A stretch of DNA of 64,000 nucleotides from assembly GCA_037445635.1 (NCBI GenBank), contig JBBIKC010000010.1, positions 1 to 64,000 on the forward strand. Reading direction: 5' to 3'. Numbering within the stretch: the first letter of the stretch is position 1; each line of letters opens with the position of its first letter. This document shows, piece after piece, positions 32,771-41,656 of this stretch. Made by a program: the position numbers and the translations under genes. This stretch comes from JBFMCC01 sp037445635. Lineage in GTDB: Bacteria > Chloroflexota > Anaerolineae > Anaerolineales > Villigracilaceae. The notes below the pieces were generated by a model, which saw only the letters and a list, made by a program, of their open reading frames with translations, was not told where the DNA came from and did not search any database.

Positions 32771-33529
32771 ATGACTACATTCACACACGAACAGATCGAA
32801 CTGCTGTTGGATGAAAACTGCTGCCACGAGTGCGACGGCGTCGGCAAGGACCACGTCTGCGTGCGCATCGAGGCGATCGCCGAACTGCCCACGCGCTTCG
32901 GCGACTTTCACATCGTGGCTTTCTGGAACAACCGCGACGAGAAGGAACACGTCGCCATCGTCAAAGGCGATGTGCTGGGCGCGGAGGACGTGCCCGTGCG
33001 CCTGCACTCGGAATGTCTCACCGGCGACGCCATCGGCTCGCTGCGCTGCGACTGCCGCGACCAACTCGAGTCCGCGCTGAAGACCATCGGCCAGATGGAG
33101 CGTGGCATGGTGCTCTACCTGCGCCAGGAGGGCCGCGGCATCGGGCTGATCAACAAGATCCGCGCCTACAGCCTGCAGGATCAGGGACTCGATACAGTGG
33201 AGGCCAATCTCGCCCTCGGCTTCCGCGACGACGAACGCGATTACGCCGTGGCCGCGCACATGCTCCACTCGCTCAAGATCGGCTCCATCCGCCTGATGAC
33301 CAACAACCCTAAAAAGATCGACCAACTCACGCAGTACGGCGTCAAGGTCAACGGGCGCATCCCGCACATCCTGCCGCCCAATCCTCACAACGAGTTCTAT
33401 CTCAAGACCAAGGCCGCCAAGTCGGGCCACCTGATTGACTTCCGCGGCAAGGAACACCTGAGAGAGCAGGACGACCATCCCATCATCGAGGGCATGAGCA
33501 GCGATCAGATTCAGGCATTGTATGAATAA
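32771..33529 (+). CDS. ribA: GTP cyclohydrolase II
   Basis: First committed step of riboflavin synthesis: GTP to diaminopyrimidine phosphate, formate and pyrophosphate. Zinc cysteines in SECLTGDAIGSLRCDCRDQL, catalytic Arg/Asp region YLRQEGRGIGLINKIRAY and LMTNNPKKIDQL are intact. The N-terminal 30 residues with CCHECDGVG and DHVCV (additional cysteines) are an extension I do not know from the classical enzyme. There is no fused DHBP synthase, so ribB must lie elsewhere. GGGAG lies 7 nt before the ATG. Confidence 0.94.
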   Translation: MTTFTHEQIELLLDENCCHECDGVGKDHVCVRIEAIAELPTRFGDFHIVAFWNNRDEKEHVAIVKGDVLGAEDVPVRLHSECLTGDAIGSLRCDCRDQLESALKTIGQMERGMVLYLRQEGRGIGLINKIRAYSLQDQGLDTVEANLALGFRDDERDYAVAAHMLHSLKIGSIRLMTNNPKKIDQLTQYGVKVNGRIPHILPPNPHNEFYLKTKAAKSGHLIDFRGKEHLREQDDHPIIEGMSSDQIQALYE

Positions 33530-34241
33530 CCCTTCGTCTTTGCTGCGCTCCGCTCCCCCTGCGGGGACTTCGCAGGGCCGCGTGGTCGTCATCACCGGCG
33601 CAACCGGCGGGCTGGGGCAGGCCGCCGCGAGAGCCTTCGCCGAACGCGGCGCTTCGCTCGCACTGGTGGATAAAGACCGGGAAAAACTGGACTCCCTCGT
33701 CCTCGGCCTGAATCTGCCCTCGGAGCGACTCTTCGCCCAGGTCGTGGACCTGCTCGATGCGCCGGCGCTTCACGCGACGGCCGAGGCGGTTTCCGCCAAA
33801 TTCGGCCGACTTGACATCCTGCTCCACCTCGTCGGCGGCTGGACGGGCGGCCGCGCGATCCCCGAATCCCGCGCCGACGAACTGGCCTCCATGCTCGATC
33901 AGCACGCCTGGACGACGTTCAACCTGTTCCAGTCATTCGTTCCACATCTCGTCCGCAATGGATGGGGACGCGTCATCACTGTCTCATTGCCATTGACCGT
34001 CCATCCTCAGGCCAAGATGGGGCCGCACGCGGCAGGCAAGGCCGCGCAGGAGGCGCTGGTCACGACGCTGGCGGAGGAAGTCCGCGGACAGGGGATTACC
34101 GCCAACATCATTCACGTCAAATCCATTGACGTGAAAGGCGAAGGCAGGGGCACGACTCCCGCCGAGATCGTCGCGGCGATGATGTATTTGTGCTCGGAGG
34201 AGGCGGGGAAGATCACTGGAGCCAGAATTCCGTTATACTAG
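33522..34241 (+). CDS. Short-chain dehydrogenase homologue with altered active site
   Basis: A 239-residue classical SDR fold: cofactor loop VVVITGATGGLGQAAAR, the Asp-pair segment VDLLDAPALH, then VGGWTGGRAIPESR. The catalytic Tyr of YxxxK is replaced by His: TVSLPLTVHPQAKMGPHAAGKAAQEAL keeps Ser and Lys but reads HAAGK. It may still bind NAD(P) yet be inactive or changed in chemistry. The start overlaps the ribA stop by 8 nt, so it is translationally coupled to riboflavin synthesis. Confidence 0.82.
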   Translation: MNNPSSLLRSAPPAGTSQGRVVVITGATGGLGQAAARAFAERGASLALVDKDREKLDSLVLGLNLPSERLFAQVVDLLDAPALHATAEAVSAKFGRLDILLHLVGGWTGGRAIPESRADELASMLDQHAWTTFNLFQSFVPHLVRNGWGRVITVSLPLTVHPQAKMGPHAAGKAAQEALVTTLAEEVRGQGITANIIHVKSIDVKGEGRGTTPAEIVAAMMYLCSEEAGKITGARIPLY

Positions 34242-34245
34242 CAGG

Positions 34246-34362
34246 GTGCAAAGCCAATTCGTCCAGGCCGACAATATCCAACCCCATGTCATGACCGACG
34301 ACCCCGAAGACGGGACGCCGGTCGTTTTTGTCGTTCGGCTTTCCCGTTCTCCATTGAGGTAA
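34246..34362 (+). CDS. Possible leaderless 38-residue microprotein (weak)
   Basis: A GTG-started frame (34246-34362, product VQSQFVQADNIQPHVMTDDP...) begins exactly 6 nt after a TATACT box (34234-34239), the spacing seen in front of leaderless genes in this window. Codon third positions are mostly G/C. Against it, a terminator-like hairpin lies inside and I know no homologue. Confidence 0.25.
   Translation: MQSQFVQADNIQPHVMTDDPEDGTPVVFVVRLSRSPLR
34298..34329 (+). terminator. Intrinsic terminator after the riboflavin operon
   Basis: ACGACC (34298-34303) pairs with GGTCGT (34320-34325), with an inner CCCG/CGGG hairpin, followed by TTTTG. It would separate the SDR gene from the EamA gene. Confidence 0.55.
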
Positions 34363-34365
34363 ACA

Positions 34366-35220
34366 ATGCCCCTGCTTGCCATCCTCCTGCTCTTTCTTTC
34401 CGCGTCTCTGCACGCGTTGTGGAACTTCCTGCTCAAGCGCTCGGATGAAAAATACATTGCCATGGGCTGGCAGGTGATTCTCGGCGGGGTCATGTCGCTG
34501 GTGTTGATCTTCTTCACCGGCCTGCCGCCGCGTTCGATGTGGCCGTTCGCGGTCATCAGCATGGCGCTGGAGGCAATCTATTTCATCCTGCTTTCCATCG
34601 CGTACCGCGACCACGATTTTTCGCTGGTGTATCCCATCGCACGCGGCGCGGCGCCTGCGCTGCTGGTCCTTTGGTCTGCATTTTTTTTGCGGGAGAGACT
34701 CACCCCCGGCGGCTACATCGGGCTGGCCATGATCACAAGCGGAATCATCCTGATCGGAGCAACCACGCTCCTGCAAGCCCGCGAAGGGAGGCCGCACCTG
34801 AAAGGCATTCTGACCGCCCTCTCGGTCTCGTTTGTGATTTCCATCTATACGTTGATTGACGGCACGGCCGTGAAGAACGGCCCGTCGCTGCCATATGGAC
34901 TATCCATGTTCATCATGGTGCCGCTCGTGACGACGCCGTATCTCACCCGGCGATTCGGCTGGAGCCGTTTTGCAGAGCTGTGGAAAACCGACCGCCGTTA
35001 TCTCCTGCTCGGCGGTGTGCTGGGGATCGTCGCGTACCTGCTGGCGCTGTTCGCGTACACCTTCGCGCCGCTGAGTTATTCGGGCGCCATCCGCGAAGTG
35101 AGCGCGGTCATCGGCGCGTTCCTGGGATGGAAAATGCTCGATGAAAAGATGGGCGGCATCCGTGTGGTGGGGTCGGCCATCGTGTTCGCCGGGGTGCTGG
35201 TCATCGCGGTGTTCGGATAG
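34366..35220 (+). CDS. EamA/DMT-family transporter
   Basis: A 284-residue, ten-helix drug/metabolite transporter. Two EamA repeats: LFLSASLHALWNFLLKRSDEKY to TLLQAREGR, and GILTALSVSFVISIYTLIDG to the final GSAIVFAGVLVIAVFG. The conserved PIARGAAPALLVLWSAFFLRERLT ends the first repeat. Substrate unknown. GAGG lies 7 nt before the ATG. Confidence 0.88.
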   Translation: MPLLAILLLFLSASLHALWNFLLKRSDEKYIAMGWQVILGGVMSLVLIFFTGLPPRSMWPFAVISMALEAIYFILLSIAYRDHDFSLVYPIARGAAPALLVLWSAFFLRERLTPGGYIGLAMITSGIILIGATTLLQAREGRPHLKGILTALSVSFVISIYTLIDGTAVKNGPSLPYGLSMFIMVPLVTTPYLTRRFGWSRFAELWKTDRRYLLLGGVLGIVAYLLALFAYTFAPLSYSGAIREVSAVIGAFLGWKMLDEKMGGIRVVGSAIVFAGVLVIAVFG

Positions 35221-35229
35221 CGGACGCGT

Positions 35230-36507
35230 TCATCTGAAATTGAATTCCTCGTAATGGATGTGCGCCTGCGGCACACCCAGCGCGAGGAATTTTTTCTCGA
35301 AGGCCTGCACCATCGGCAATGGACCGCACAGGTAAATGTGATGTCCCTTAATGTCGCCGCCCGCGTTCTTGACGATGTCCTCGACCGTCAGCGATCCGTC
35401 TGTGGACGAGAAGCGGACGCGCGCTTTCAAGCGCGGATTCTTCTGCGCGGCGGCCTCAATTTCATCCACGAAGAGGGACTCCTCTTTGTGGCGGACAGTA
35501 TAGTAGAAATCAACATCGTGCTGTAGATTCCCGTCCATATCGCGGATGAAGGAAAGGAAAGGCGTCAGGCCGATGCCGCCCGCGATCCAGATCTGCTTCG
35601 GGCCGCCGGTCTTGTAATCGAACAGGCCGTACGCGCCTTCGACGACCGCATCCGTCCCGGCCTTCAGGCCGGCGAACAGGGCGCGGGTGAAGTCTCCGCT
35701 GGCTTTAACGGTCACCCGCAACACGTCCTCGCGCGGCGCGCTGGAGATGGTGAACGGATGCGACTCGTCCAGCGTCCCGCCGCCGGGGAAGCGCACGAAC
35801 AGGAATTGTCCCGCGCGGTGTTTCGGGATGCCGCCCCCTTTGGCGCGCAGGGTCACTTCGGTGGTCGAGCCGTTGGGATGCTTCACCGATTCGACCGTAT
35901 ACGGCACATACTTCTTGAAGAAACGTCCAAAGAGTTCCGTGTAGAGATAAGACACCGTGCCAATGATGAAGAAGACCTGAACCCACGAAATGGCAATGAG
36001 AGCGTTGAGGGCATTGACAGTGAGCGAATGAATGAAAGCGAGGATGAAAAAGAGGCCGATATACTTTTTGAGATTCTTCCAGCCCTCGTACGTGCCGCCG
36101 GTCAGTTTGTTCAGGAATGCGATGCGCGGCGCGAGGCTGACGAGCACGATGGAAACGATGCCTGTGAAGGCGATGACCGCCAGGTAATTGCCGAGCCGCC
36201 ACGTGGTCGAGATGGGGACCGTCAGCACGTGGACGAAGATCAACAGGAACGCGGTGGTGGCGGCGCGGCGGTGGGCGATGTACATTTTGTCGAGGCCGCC
36301 GAAATACGGCTCGACCCATTTCGGCCGCGTGGACAGGAACAACGCGCAGGCCATCAGCACGATGTTGACCGAGCCGATGATCTCGCCCGCGTAGGCGCGC
36401 AGGAAGTGTTCGCGCCCGTCGTTGACGGGAGGAAAGACGAGCCAAATGATAACGGTCAGGACAATGAGAGCGATGATGACGAGGTTGCCGAGATTTGACT
36501 TGCGCAT
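35230..36507 (-). CDS. Ferric-reductase-like transmembrane flavoprotein
   Basis: A 425-residue fusion. The N-terminal half has about six helices, with haem-type histidines in MYIAHRRAATTAFLLIFVHVL and FILAFIHSLTVNAL. The C-terminal half is a ferredoxin-NADP-reductase module: HRAGQFLFVRF and HPFTISSAP (FAD), WIAGGIGLTPFLSFIRDM and YLCGPLPMVQAFE (NAD(P)H). Family members pass electrons from NAD(P)H through FAD and haem across the membrane to ferric iron, oxygen or a protein partner. AGGAG lies 7 nt before the ATG. Confidence 0.85.
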   Translation of the reverse strand: MRKSNLGNLVIIALIVLTVIIWLVFPPVNDGREHFLRAYAGEIIGSVNIVLMACALFLSTRPKWVEPYFGGLDKMYIAHRRAATTAFLLIFVHVLTVPISTTWRLGNYLAVIAFTGIVSIVLVSLAPRIAFLNKLTGGTYEGWKNLKKYIGLFFILAFIHSLTVNALNALIAISWVQVFFIIGTVSYLYTELFGRFFKKYVPYTVESVKHPNGSTTEVTLRAKGGGIPKHRAGQFLFVRFPGGGTLDESHPFTISSAPREDVLRVTVKASGDFTRALFAGLKAGTDAVVEGAYGLFDYKTGGPKQIWIAGGIGLTPFLSFIRDMDGNLQHDVDFYYTVRHKEESLFVDEIEAAAQKNPRLKARVRFSSTDGSLTVEDIVKNAGGDIKGHHIYLCGPLPMVQAFEKKFLALGVPQAHIHYEEFNFR

Positions 36508-36556
36508 GACAGGCTCCTGAAATAATAATTGACTGATTTTATCCGAAAAGAAAGGG

Positions 36557-36582
36557 ATTCCAAGGTTTGGAAACCTTGGAAT
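36557..36582. repeat. Perfect 12-bp hairpin between divergent genes
   Basis: ATTCCAAGGTTT (36557-36568) and AAACCTTGGAAT (36571-36582) form a near-loopless palindrome in the divergent gap. It could be an operator or a mobile palindromic repeat; it is not a terminator for either divergent gene. Confidence 0.6.
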
Positions 36583-36630
36583 CTTTGCTCAACTACTTTT
36601 GTGATAAGATGCCTGCAATCAGAGCCGACT

Positions 36631-37353
36631 ATGAAATCGAATGTCAAACCGTTCGAGCGTTTCGTGCTGGATACGCCCTACCTGTTTCTGAAAAAGATTC
36701 CGTATCTCTGGCCATTCATTATCGTCTTCTACACATGGCCGCCGGTCGTATCGGGCATCCTGACCGCGTTGCTATTATTCGGACTGTTGATGATGCACTG
36801 GCAGGAACGTGCCTGGATCGCGACCGTCCAGCGCGAACAACATCACAGCGACATGCCGCCTTACCTTGACCGTCCGCAGGCCCCGTTTGCCTACCGCGCC
36901 CGCAATCTCGCCCTACTCACGGCGGGAAGCATCCTCCTCGGCATCCTGCTCGACAGCAGGCTGGGCTTCACCGCCCTGCAGTGGACGCTTCTCACATTCG
37001 GGATCATGATTCTCTACCGCGACGCCCTGCTGTTCGGCGCGGGCGCTGTGTACATCGTCACCGACCGCGGCATCGGCGCGCGCTATGTGCCCGGCCACGT
37101 GGACTATCGTCTCTTCTTCCGCTTCACAGAGATTCGCAAAATTGTCCCGATGAAAGACATCCAGGAGAGGCCGCTGCGCTGGAGCGTTCTGTCCCCCACG
37201 CGCAAGGTCACAGAAGGGGTCCTGCTGGTTCCCAAAGACCCGCGCGGCTTCTCTCCTCAGATCGAAGTGGTGCTGTTCACTCCCACCGACATGGACGCGT
37301 TCCTGAAGGCCTGTCCGGCGACGTTGATCACCGACTCAATCGAACCGAATTAA
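36631..37353 (+). CDS. Membrane protein with PH-like C-terminal part, unknown function
   Basis: A 240-residue protein with four hydrophobic helices (about 23-52 as a pair, 85-130 as a second pair), then a soluble part with VYIVTDRGIGARYVPGHVDYRLFFRFTEIRKIVPMKDIQERP, which resembles bacterial PH-like domains of membrane proteins. No catalytic motif. ATG 36631 is chosen because the preceding 34 codons of the longer frame contain the hairpin at 36557. It is convergent with, and slightly overlaps, the glycosyltransferase gene. Confidence 0.65.
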   Translation: MKSNVKPFERFVLDTPYLFLKKIPYLWPFIIVFYTWPPVVSGILTALLLFGLLMMHWQERAWIATVQREQHHSDMPPYLDRPQAPFAYRARNLALLTAGSILLGILLDSRLGFTALQWTLLTFGIMILYRDALLFGAGAVYIVTDRGIGARYVPGHVDYRLFFRFTEIRKIVPMKDIQERPLRWSVLSPTRKVTEGVLLVPKDPRGFSPQIEVVLFTPTDMDAFLKACPATLITDSIEPN

Positions 37354-38431
37354 GAACGGCGGCGAATGTCTCGACCATCTTCTCGATGTTGATCTCTTCC
37401 GAGACGATTCGGTACGCCTCGGCCCCCATTCTGCGCAGGCGCGTCACATCGGACAATGCCTCTTTCATGACGGATACCAGCGCGCCGAAATCGTCCGGGG
37501 GAATCTGCCAGCCATTTCCTTCTCGAACCAGATCATCCTGCGTGCCGTCTCCCTGCGCGACGATAACGGGCAGGCCGTAACTCATGGCCTCCTGCACAGC
37601 CAGTCCGCCGGTTCCCGGCAGGACGAAGAGGTCTGCTTCCGCGAAATAGGGTTTCGCCTCGGCCCCGTGCTTGGCCCCGATAAACTCCGCGGACGGATAG
37701 ACCCGCCTCGCCAGCGATACCAGGCTGGCGCGCTCCGGCCCGTCCCCGACGATGACGAGGCGCGGCTTCGACTCCATCTCCGCGCAGGCGCGCAGGAGAA
37801 GGTCCACGCGTTTGCGGGATTGGAGTCTTCCGACGAAGAGAATTGAAGGTTTAAGGTTGAAAGTTAAAGGTTTTGGATACGGGACGGATAAAGGGCGAGG
37901 GGAAACTGAGTTGGTTGCCACGAAGATCTTTTCGCGCGGGAAGCCGAGCGCGGCGTACTCGTCCGCGCCGCGGCGGCTGTAGGCGATCAACGCGTCGAAC
38001 TGGCTGAGGAATTGGATTCGCCGTCTTTGGCGGAATCCGGCCGCGGGTCCCGCGAGAGGCGGCGCTCCCAGTCCCCATCCAATGACCGGGCGGCCGCGCG
38101 TTCTCATCCAGCGCACGGCGGACGGCGTTGCCAGATAACGCGGATTGGCCTCGACGATGAGCGCGTCGGGATTCCAATCGTCCAGCCATTCGATCAGGCC
38201 GCGTTGGTAGCACAGGTACAGAGAGCCGCCAAGCAGATGAATGTTTTGCGCCGCGCGATAACCGGCGGTTTTCAATTCGCCGCTGGTCACGCCTTCGCCG
38301 GAGCGCGGCAGACCGGCGAACAGGCTCATGCCGTTTTCGCAGGAACCCGCCAGCAGATCGAAGAATGGGACGCGGTACGCGGGCAGGACGCGTTGCTGGA
38401 GGGCGAGGCGGCCGTGGAAGGTCGTTTTCAT
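37328..38431 (-). CDS. GT4-type glycosyltransferase
   Basis: A 367-residue GT-B enzyme. The C-terminal lobe shows SILFVGRLQSRKRVDLLLRACAEM, VIVGDGPERASL, FVLPGTGGLAVQEAMSYGLPVIVAQGDGTQDDL with the E-x7-E-like donor site. The N-terminal lobe is unusual in using ALQQRVLPAYRVPFFDLLA. A 7-bp repeat array (37841-37875) is translated as the start of the C-terminal lobe linker (PYPKPLTFNLKPS). ATG 38431 overlaps the preceding stop (ATGA), so it is the last gene of a three-gene glycan operon. Confidence 0.85.
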   Translation of the reverse strand: MKTTFHGRLALQQRVLPAYRVPFFDLLAGSCENGMSLFAGLPRSGEGVTSGELKTAGYRAAQNIHLLGGSLYLCYQRGLIEWLDDWNPDALIVEANPRYLATPSAVRWMRTRGRPVIGWGLGAPPLAGPAAGFRQRRRIQFLSQFDALIAYSRRGADEYAALGFPREKIFVATNSVSPRPLSVPYPKPLTFNLKPSILFVGRLQSRKRVDLLLRACAEMESKPRLVIVGDGPERASLVSLARRVYPSAEFIGAKHGAEAKPYFAEADLFVLPGTGGLAVQEAMSYGLPVIVAQGDGTQDDLVREGNGWQIPPDDFGALVSVMKEALSDVTRLRRMGAEAYRIVSEEINIEKMVETFAAVLNSVRLSR

Positions 38432-39870
38432 GGCGGCGTGCATCGAGAAAAAACCACGGCGGTCCGGTCGCGATATTGCTCACACCACAGCGCCGAAGTT
38501 TGCAAGGCAGTGATCAATTCAGGTTCGCCGCGCACGGAGGCCATCAGTAAATTTATATTGTCCTCTTCGAGCAGGGATTGCCAGCCCGACGCGGCGCGGG
38601 CGATTCGAATATACCGGTCGAAGTCTTCGGCTGTGTAGAGCATTTCCATGCGCGTGTCGATGGCAACGGGTCGTTCGGGCAGGGCATGGATCAGGTAACT
38701 GGAAAAGACCATATTGCTCCACAGTTGACCGGGCAGTTCGGAGTGTTCCGCCAGCCATTCGGTCGCGGCGACCGGTGTATCGTCGCTGAGGGGAGCGGGA
38801 GCTGCGCGCCACCAGTTCTCGCGCACGCCCGGCAGGAGTCCCAGCGGCAGGAGCAGGAGGATGGCCGCCAGCAGATAATTGAGGCGCGCGGAGCCGATTG
38901 GAGGCTGTTCGCCGCGAAGAGACGCAGGGCGCGAAGATTCTCCTTTTGCTTTGAGCAGCCAGCCTGAAAGCAAAACGGCGGAGCACAACGCCAGCACAAA
39001 CAGGTCCCAAACAACGTAACGCAGACCGGAGAAGGCCAGCCACGTCAGGCCGAGGAACCAGGCCCACGCGAGCAGGCTCAGTTTACGCGGCGAGAACGCG
39101 GCCAGCGGCGCCATCGCCAGCACCCAGCCGAAGAAGAGATTCATCTGCCAGCCCGCGTTGACCGGCGGAAGCCACTCCGGAGCGGCAGGAGGATAAAGAA
39201 ACCGCATGAGCGCGGAACGCCACAGATTGAATCCCACCGGGGTGATCAGGGTCGCCAGAAGCGAGAGTCCGAAAACCAGCGCCAGCGCCTTTCGGGCGCC
39301 GCGGCCGAAGATCAGCGCCGCGGCCATCATTACGAACAAAAGAGGGAACGATCCGTGCAGGTTCGCCCACACCAAAGCAAAGAGTGGCAACGCCAACAAG
39401 ATTCTCCCCGGCTGTTGTTCCCATTTCCAAAGAATCCACAACGCAAATGCAAACAGCGGATAGACCAGCAGTTGCGGGCGAAACGACCAGTTGCTGGAAC
39501 CCGTCAGCCCGGCCAAAAGCGCGAGGATCGTTGCCAGCCGCGGTCCGGCCCCGGCGGAACGCGTCAGCCCCCAGAGCGCGCCGTAGGCTAAACCAACGAC
39601 AAGCCCGCGCAGGACGAAGGTCAATGTGAGACCACCGACTGAATAAGCCAGCCATAAGACCACAGCCGAAAGCCATGACTCGTTGATCAGTGCTTTTCCA
39701 AAATGAGTGAAGCTGTAAGCATCCGCCATTGGCACCGCGCCGCTTTGCAGCACCTCGCGCCCTAACCGCAAATACCACCAGTAATCGTGCGGCGTCAGCG
39801 GCAGGAGGAAAGCCACCGCCAGCAATGGAAAGAGCGCCAGGCTCAGCCAGAGGAGATTGTAACTTTTCAT
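38428..39870 (-). CDS. Polytopic membrane protein, GT-C glycosyltransferase-like
   Basis: A 480-residue protein with about ten hydrophobic helices after MKSYNLLWLSLALFPLLAVAFLLPLTPHDYWWYLRLGRE. The early Asp in TPHDYWW and the loop PMADAYSFTHFGKALINESWLSAV resemble GT-C lipid-linked sugar transferases and related Chloroflexota membrane proteins. The long C-terminal segment (about 385-480) is soluble. A repeat phrase (CGCCGCGAAGAGACGCAGG, near 38919) is translated between helices. ATG 39870 overlaps the preceding stop by 4 nt. Specific reaction unknown. Confidence 0.7.
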   Translation of the reverse strand: MKSYNLLWLSLALFPLLAVAFLLPLTPHDYWWYLRLGREVLQSGAVPMADAYSFTHFGKALINESWLSAVVLWLAYSVGGLTLTFVLRGLVVGLAYGALWGLTRSAGAGPRLATILALLAGLTGSSNWSFRPQLLVYPLFAFALWILWKWEQQPGRILLALPLFALVWANLHGSFPLLFVMMAAALIFGRGARKALALVFGLSLLATLITPVGFNLWRSALMRFLYPPAAPEWLPPVNAGWQMNLFFGWVLAMAPLAAFSPRKLSLLAWAWFLGLTWLAFSGLRYVVWDLFVLALCSAVLLSGWLLKAKGESSRPASLRGEQPPIGSARLNYLLAAILLLLPLGLLPGVRENWWRAAPAPLSDDTPVAATEWLAEHSELPGQLWSNMVFSSYLIHALPERPVAIDTRMEMLYTAEDFDRYIRIARAASGWQSLLEEDNINLLMASVRGEPELITALQTSALWCEQYRDRTAVVFSRCTPP

Positions 39871-40874
39871 TCGGTCAACACCGACAGATACGCCTCGACC
39901 ATCTTGTCCACCCCGAGCGCCGACTCGGCCCGCGCCCGCGCCGCGTTGCGGAATCTCTGCGGGTCTTTCAGAACCTCGGCCGCGGCATCCGCCAAAGAGG
40001 CAATGTCCGGCCACTCGAGCTTCCACGCGTCCGCGCCATACGGGACAAGCCGCCCCGAGTCCCCGGTCACCAGTTCGCACAACGAACCAGTATCGAACCC
40101 GATCACCGGCAAGCCGCAAGCCAGCGCCTCGATGACCGCGTTCGGGCAGGGCGGGTTGACCTCGGCGGAATACAGTAAATGGGAGGAACGCGCCAGGAAG
40201 GGTATGCGCTCGCGCGGCACCACGCCGAGAAAATTCACGGCCGCCCTGCTCTCGCGGACGATCCTTCGCCGAGTCGCCTCGTCCACGCCGCCCGCGACTA
40301 CGACCTCCACGCGTTGTTGAGCGGAGAGTTTCTCGGCCAGCGCGGCGGCGTGGAACAGTCCGCTGTTCTGCCCGCCCCTGAGACTGCCCTCCAGCAGGAG
40401 GATGCGGACGCGGTCGGACGGCAGTTCGCGCGGGCCGTCGGGAGAATAGGCCTGCAAATCCACGCCGTTGAGCACGACCGAGGCCGGCACGCGCGCCGCT
40501 CCGTACCAGCCCTCCCACCATTTTCGAATGAATTGACTCTGATAGACGACGCGGTCCGCGAAACGGGCGCGCAGGAAGGCCAGCACAACATTCCCGTATT
40601 CCGCGCGGACGTGGTAGCGGAGTCCCGTCCAGCGGACGCGCTGAACCCAGTTGATCCCGTCGAGGCGCTGGACGATGCGTACACCGCGGCGTTTGACTCT
40701 CCATAACGGGAGCAGGCTGCGGGTCCCCGCGAGAACGAGGACGGCCTCGGACGCGTCGCCGGGATCGTAGGTCACGTCGAAGCCGCGGGCCTTGAGTCCC
40801 GCCTCGAATTTGAGTCGAAAACTGGAAACGCCGCCCACGCCCTCCACGCGCGGCAAAATACAGATGCGTCGCAT
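39867..40874 (-). CDS. GT-B glycosyltransferase (GT4-like)
   Basis: A 335-residue protein with CILPRVEGVGGVSSFRLKFEAGLKARGFDV at the N terminus. The C-terminal lobe carries ILLLEGSLRGGQNSGLFHAAALAEKL, VNFLGVVPRERIPFLARSSHLLYSAEVNPPCPNAVIEALACGLPVIGFDTGS, with the donor-binding Glu in VIEALACG. It heads a three-gene operon with ATGA overlaps, likely for surface polysaccharide or glycolipid. TATAAT (40881-40886) lies 6 nt before its ATG, so the operon begins leaderless. Confidence 0.87.
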   Translation of the reverse strand: MRRICILPRVEGVGGVSSFRLKFEAGLKARGFDVTYDPGDASEAVLVLAGTRSLLPLWRVKRRGVRIVQRLDGINWVQRVRWTGLRYHVRAEYGNVVLAFLRARFADRVVYQSQFIRKWWEGWYGAARVPASVVLNGVDLQAYSPDGPRELPSDRVRILLLEGSLRGGQNSGLFHAAALAEKLSAQQRVEVVVAGGVDEATRRRIVRESRAAVNFLGVVPRERIPFLARSSHLLYSAEVNPPCPNAVIEALACGLPVIGFDTGSLCELVTGDSGRLVPYGADAWKLEWPDIASLADAAAEVLKDPQRFRNAARARAESALGVDKMVEAYLSVLTE

Positions 40875-40880
40875 GGTCCA

Positions 40881-40886
40881 ATTATA
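40881..40886 (-). promoter_or_regulatory. -10 box (TATAAT), leaderless promoter of the glycan operon
   Basis: TATAAT on the minus strand with 6 nt to the ATG at 40874; no Shine-Dalgarno sequence. Confidence 0.55.
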
Positions 40887-40962
40887 GCCCTTCCGCCTTA
40901 TCCCCTCACCCCTGCCCCCACTTTATGGTATCCTTAGTCAACCTCAATTTGCGGAGCGCGCA

Positions 40963-41601
40963 ATGTACGTCGCCATCGAAGGGGTCATCGGAGTCGGCAA
41001 GACCACCCTGGCCCGCCTGCTACAGCCCGCCTTCGAGGCGGAGATCCTGCTCGAAGTCTTCGAAGAGAATCCGTTTCTTTCCGATTTCTACGCCGACCGG
41101 GCGCGTTATGCCTTCCAGACGCAGATCTTCTTTTTGCTCTCGCGATATCATCAACAACGCCGCGGCGTGCCGAGCATCCTGACGGCGGGCAGGAACCTGA
41201 TTTCGGATTACACCTTCGCCAAGGACGCCCTGTTCGCGGGCATCAACCTGAAAGGCGACGAACTGGACATGTATCATAAAGTGCACGAGGCGCTGGCCGA
41301 GAAGATTCCCCTGCCCGACCTGCTGGTGTACCTGCGCGCCGACACGGACGTGCTGATGCAGCGCATCGCCCTGCGCGACCGTCCGTACGAGCGCAATATG
41401 GAGCGCGCTTACATTGACGAACTCAATCACGCCTATGAGGATTTCTTCGCCAAGCCGTATGACCACACGCCGGTGCTCACGATCGACACCAACCCATTGA
41501 ACATCATCCAGAACGCCGAGCATTTGAAGTTCATCGAGAACCGCATCCGCGAGACGCTGGGCATCACGCCCTTCCAGCCCGGCCTGCCGCTGAGTCCATA
41601 A
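40963..41601 (+). CDS. Deoxynucleoside kinase (copy 1)
   Basis: A 212-residue dNK-family kinase: P-loop VAIEGVIGVGKTTLARLL, substrate Glu region EVFEENPFLSDFYAD, DRS-like motif replaced by NLISDYTFAKDALFAG, lid RIALRDRPYERNM. It phosphorylates deoxyadenosine, deoxyguanosine or related nucleosides for salvage. A second, differing family member lies at 45954-46619, as in bacteria with paired dAK/dGK enzymes. GGAG lies 9 nt before the ATG. The short gap after it (41602-41656) contains CCACAGA/TCTGTGG. Confidence 0.88.
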   Translation: MYVAIEGVIGVGKTTLARLLQPAFEAEILLEVFEENPFLSDFYADRARYAFQTQIFFLLSRYHQQRRGVPSILTAGRNLISDYTFAKDALFAGINLKGDELDMYHKVHEALAEKIPLPDLLVYLRADTDVLMQRIALRDRPYERNMERAYIDELNHAYEDFFAKPYDHTPVLTIDTNPLNIIQNAEHLKFIENRIRETLGITPFQPGLPLSP

Positions 41602-41656
41602 CCACAGAGCGCACGAAGACCTGATTCTTTCTCTGTGGCCAATCCCCGGAGCAACC

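Noticed and set aside
40878..40881. Upstream extension of the GT-C-like membrane protein to 40881 (817 codons)
   Set aside because: The first 337 codons are an out-of-frame reading of the adjacent glycosyltransferase gene; the ATG at 39870 with ATGA overlap is the true start.
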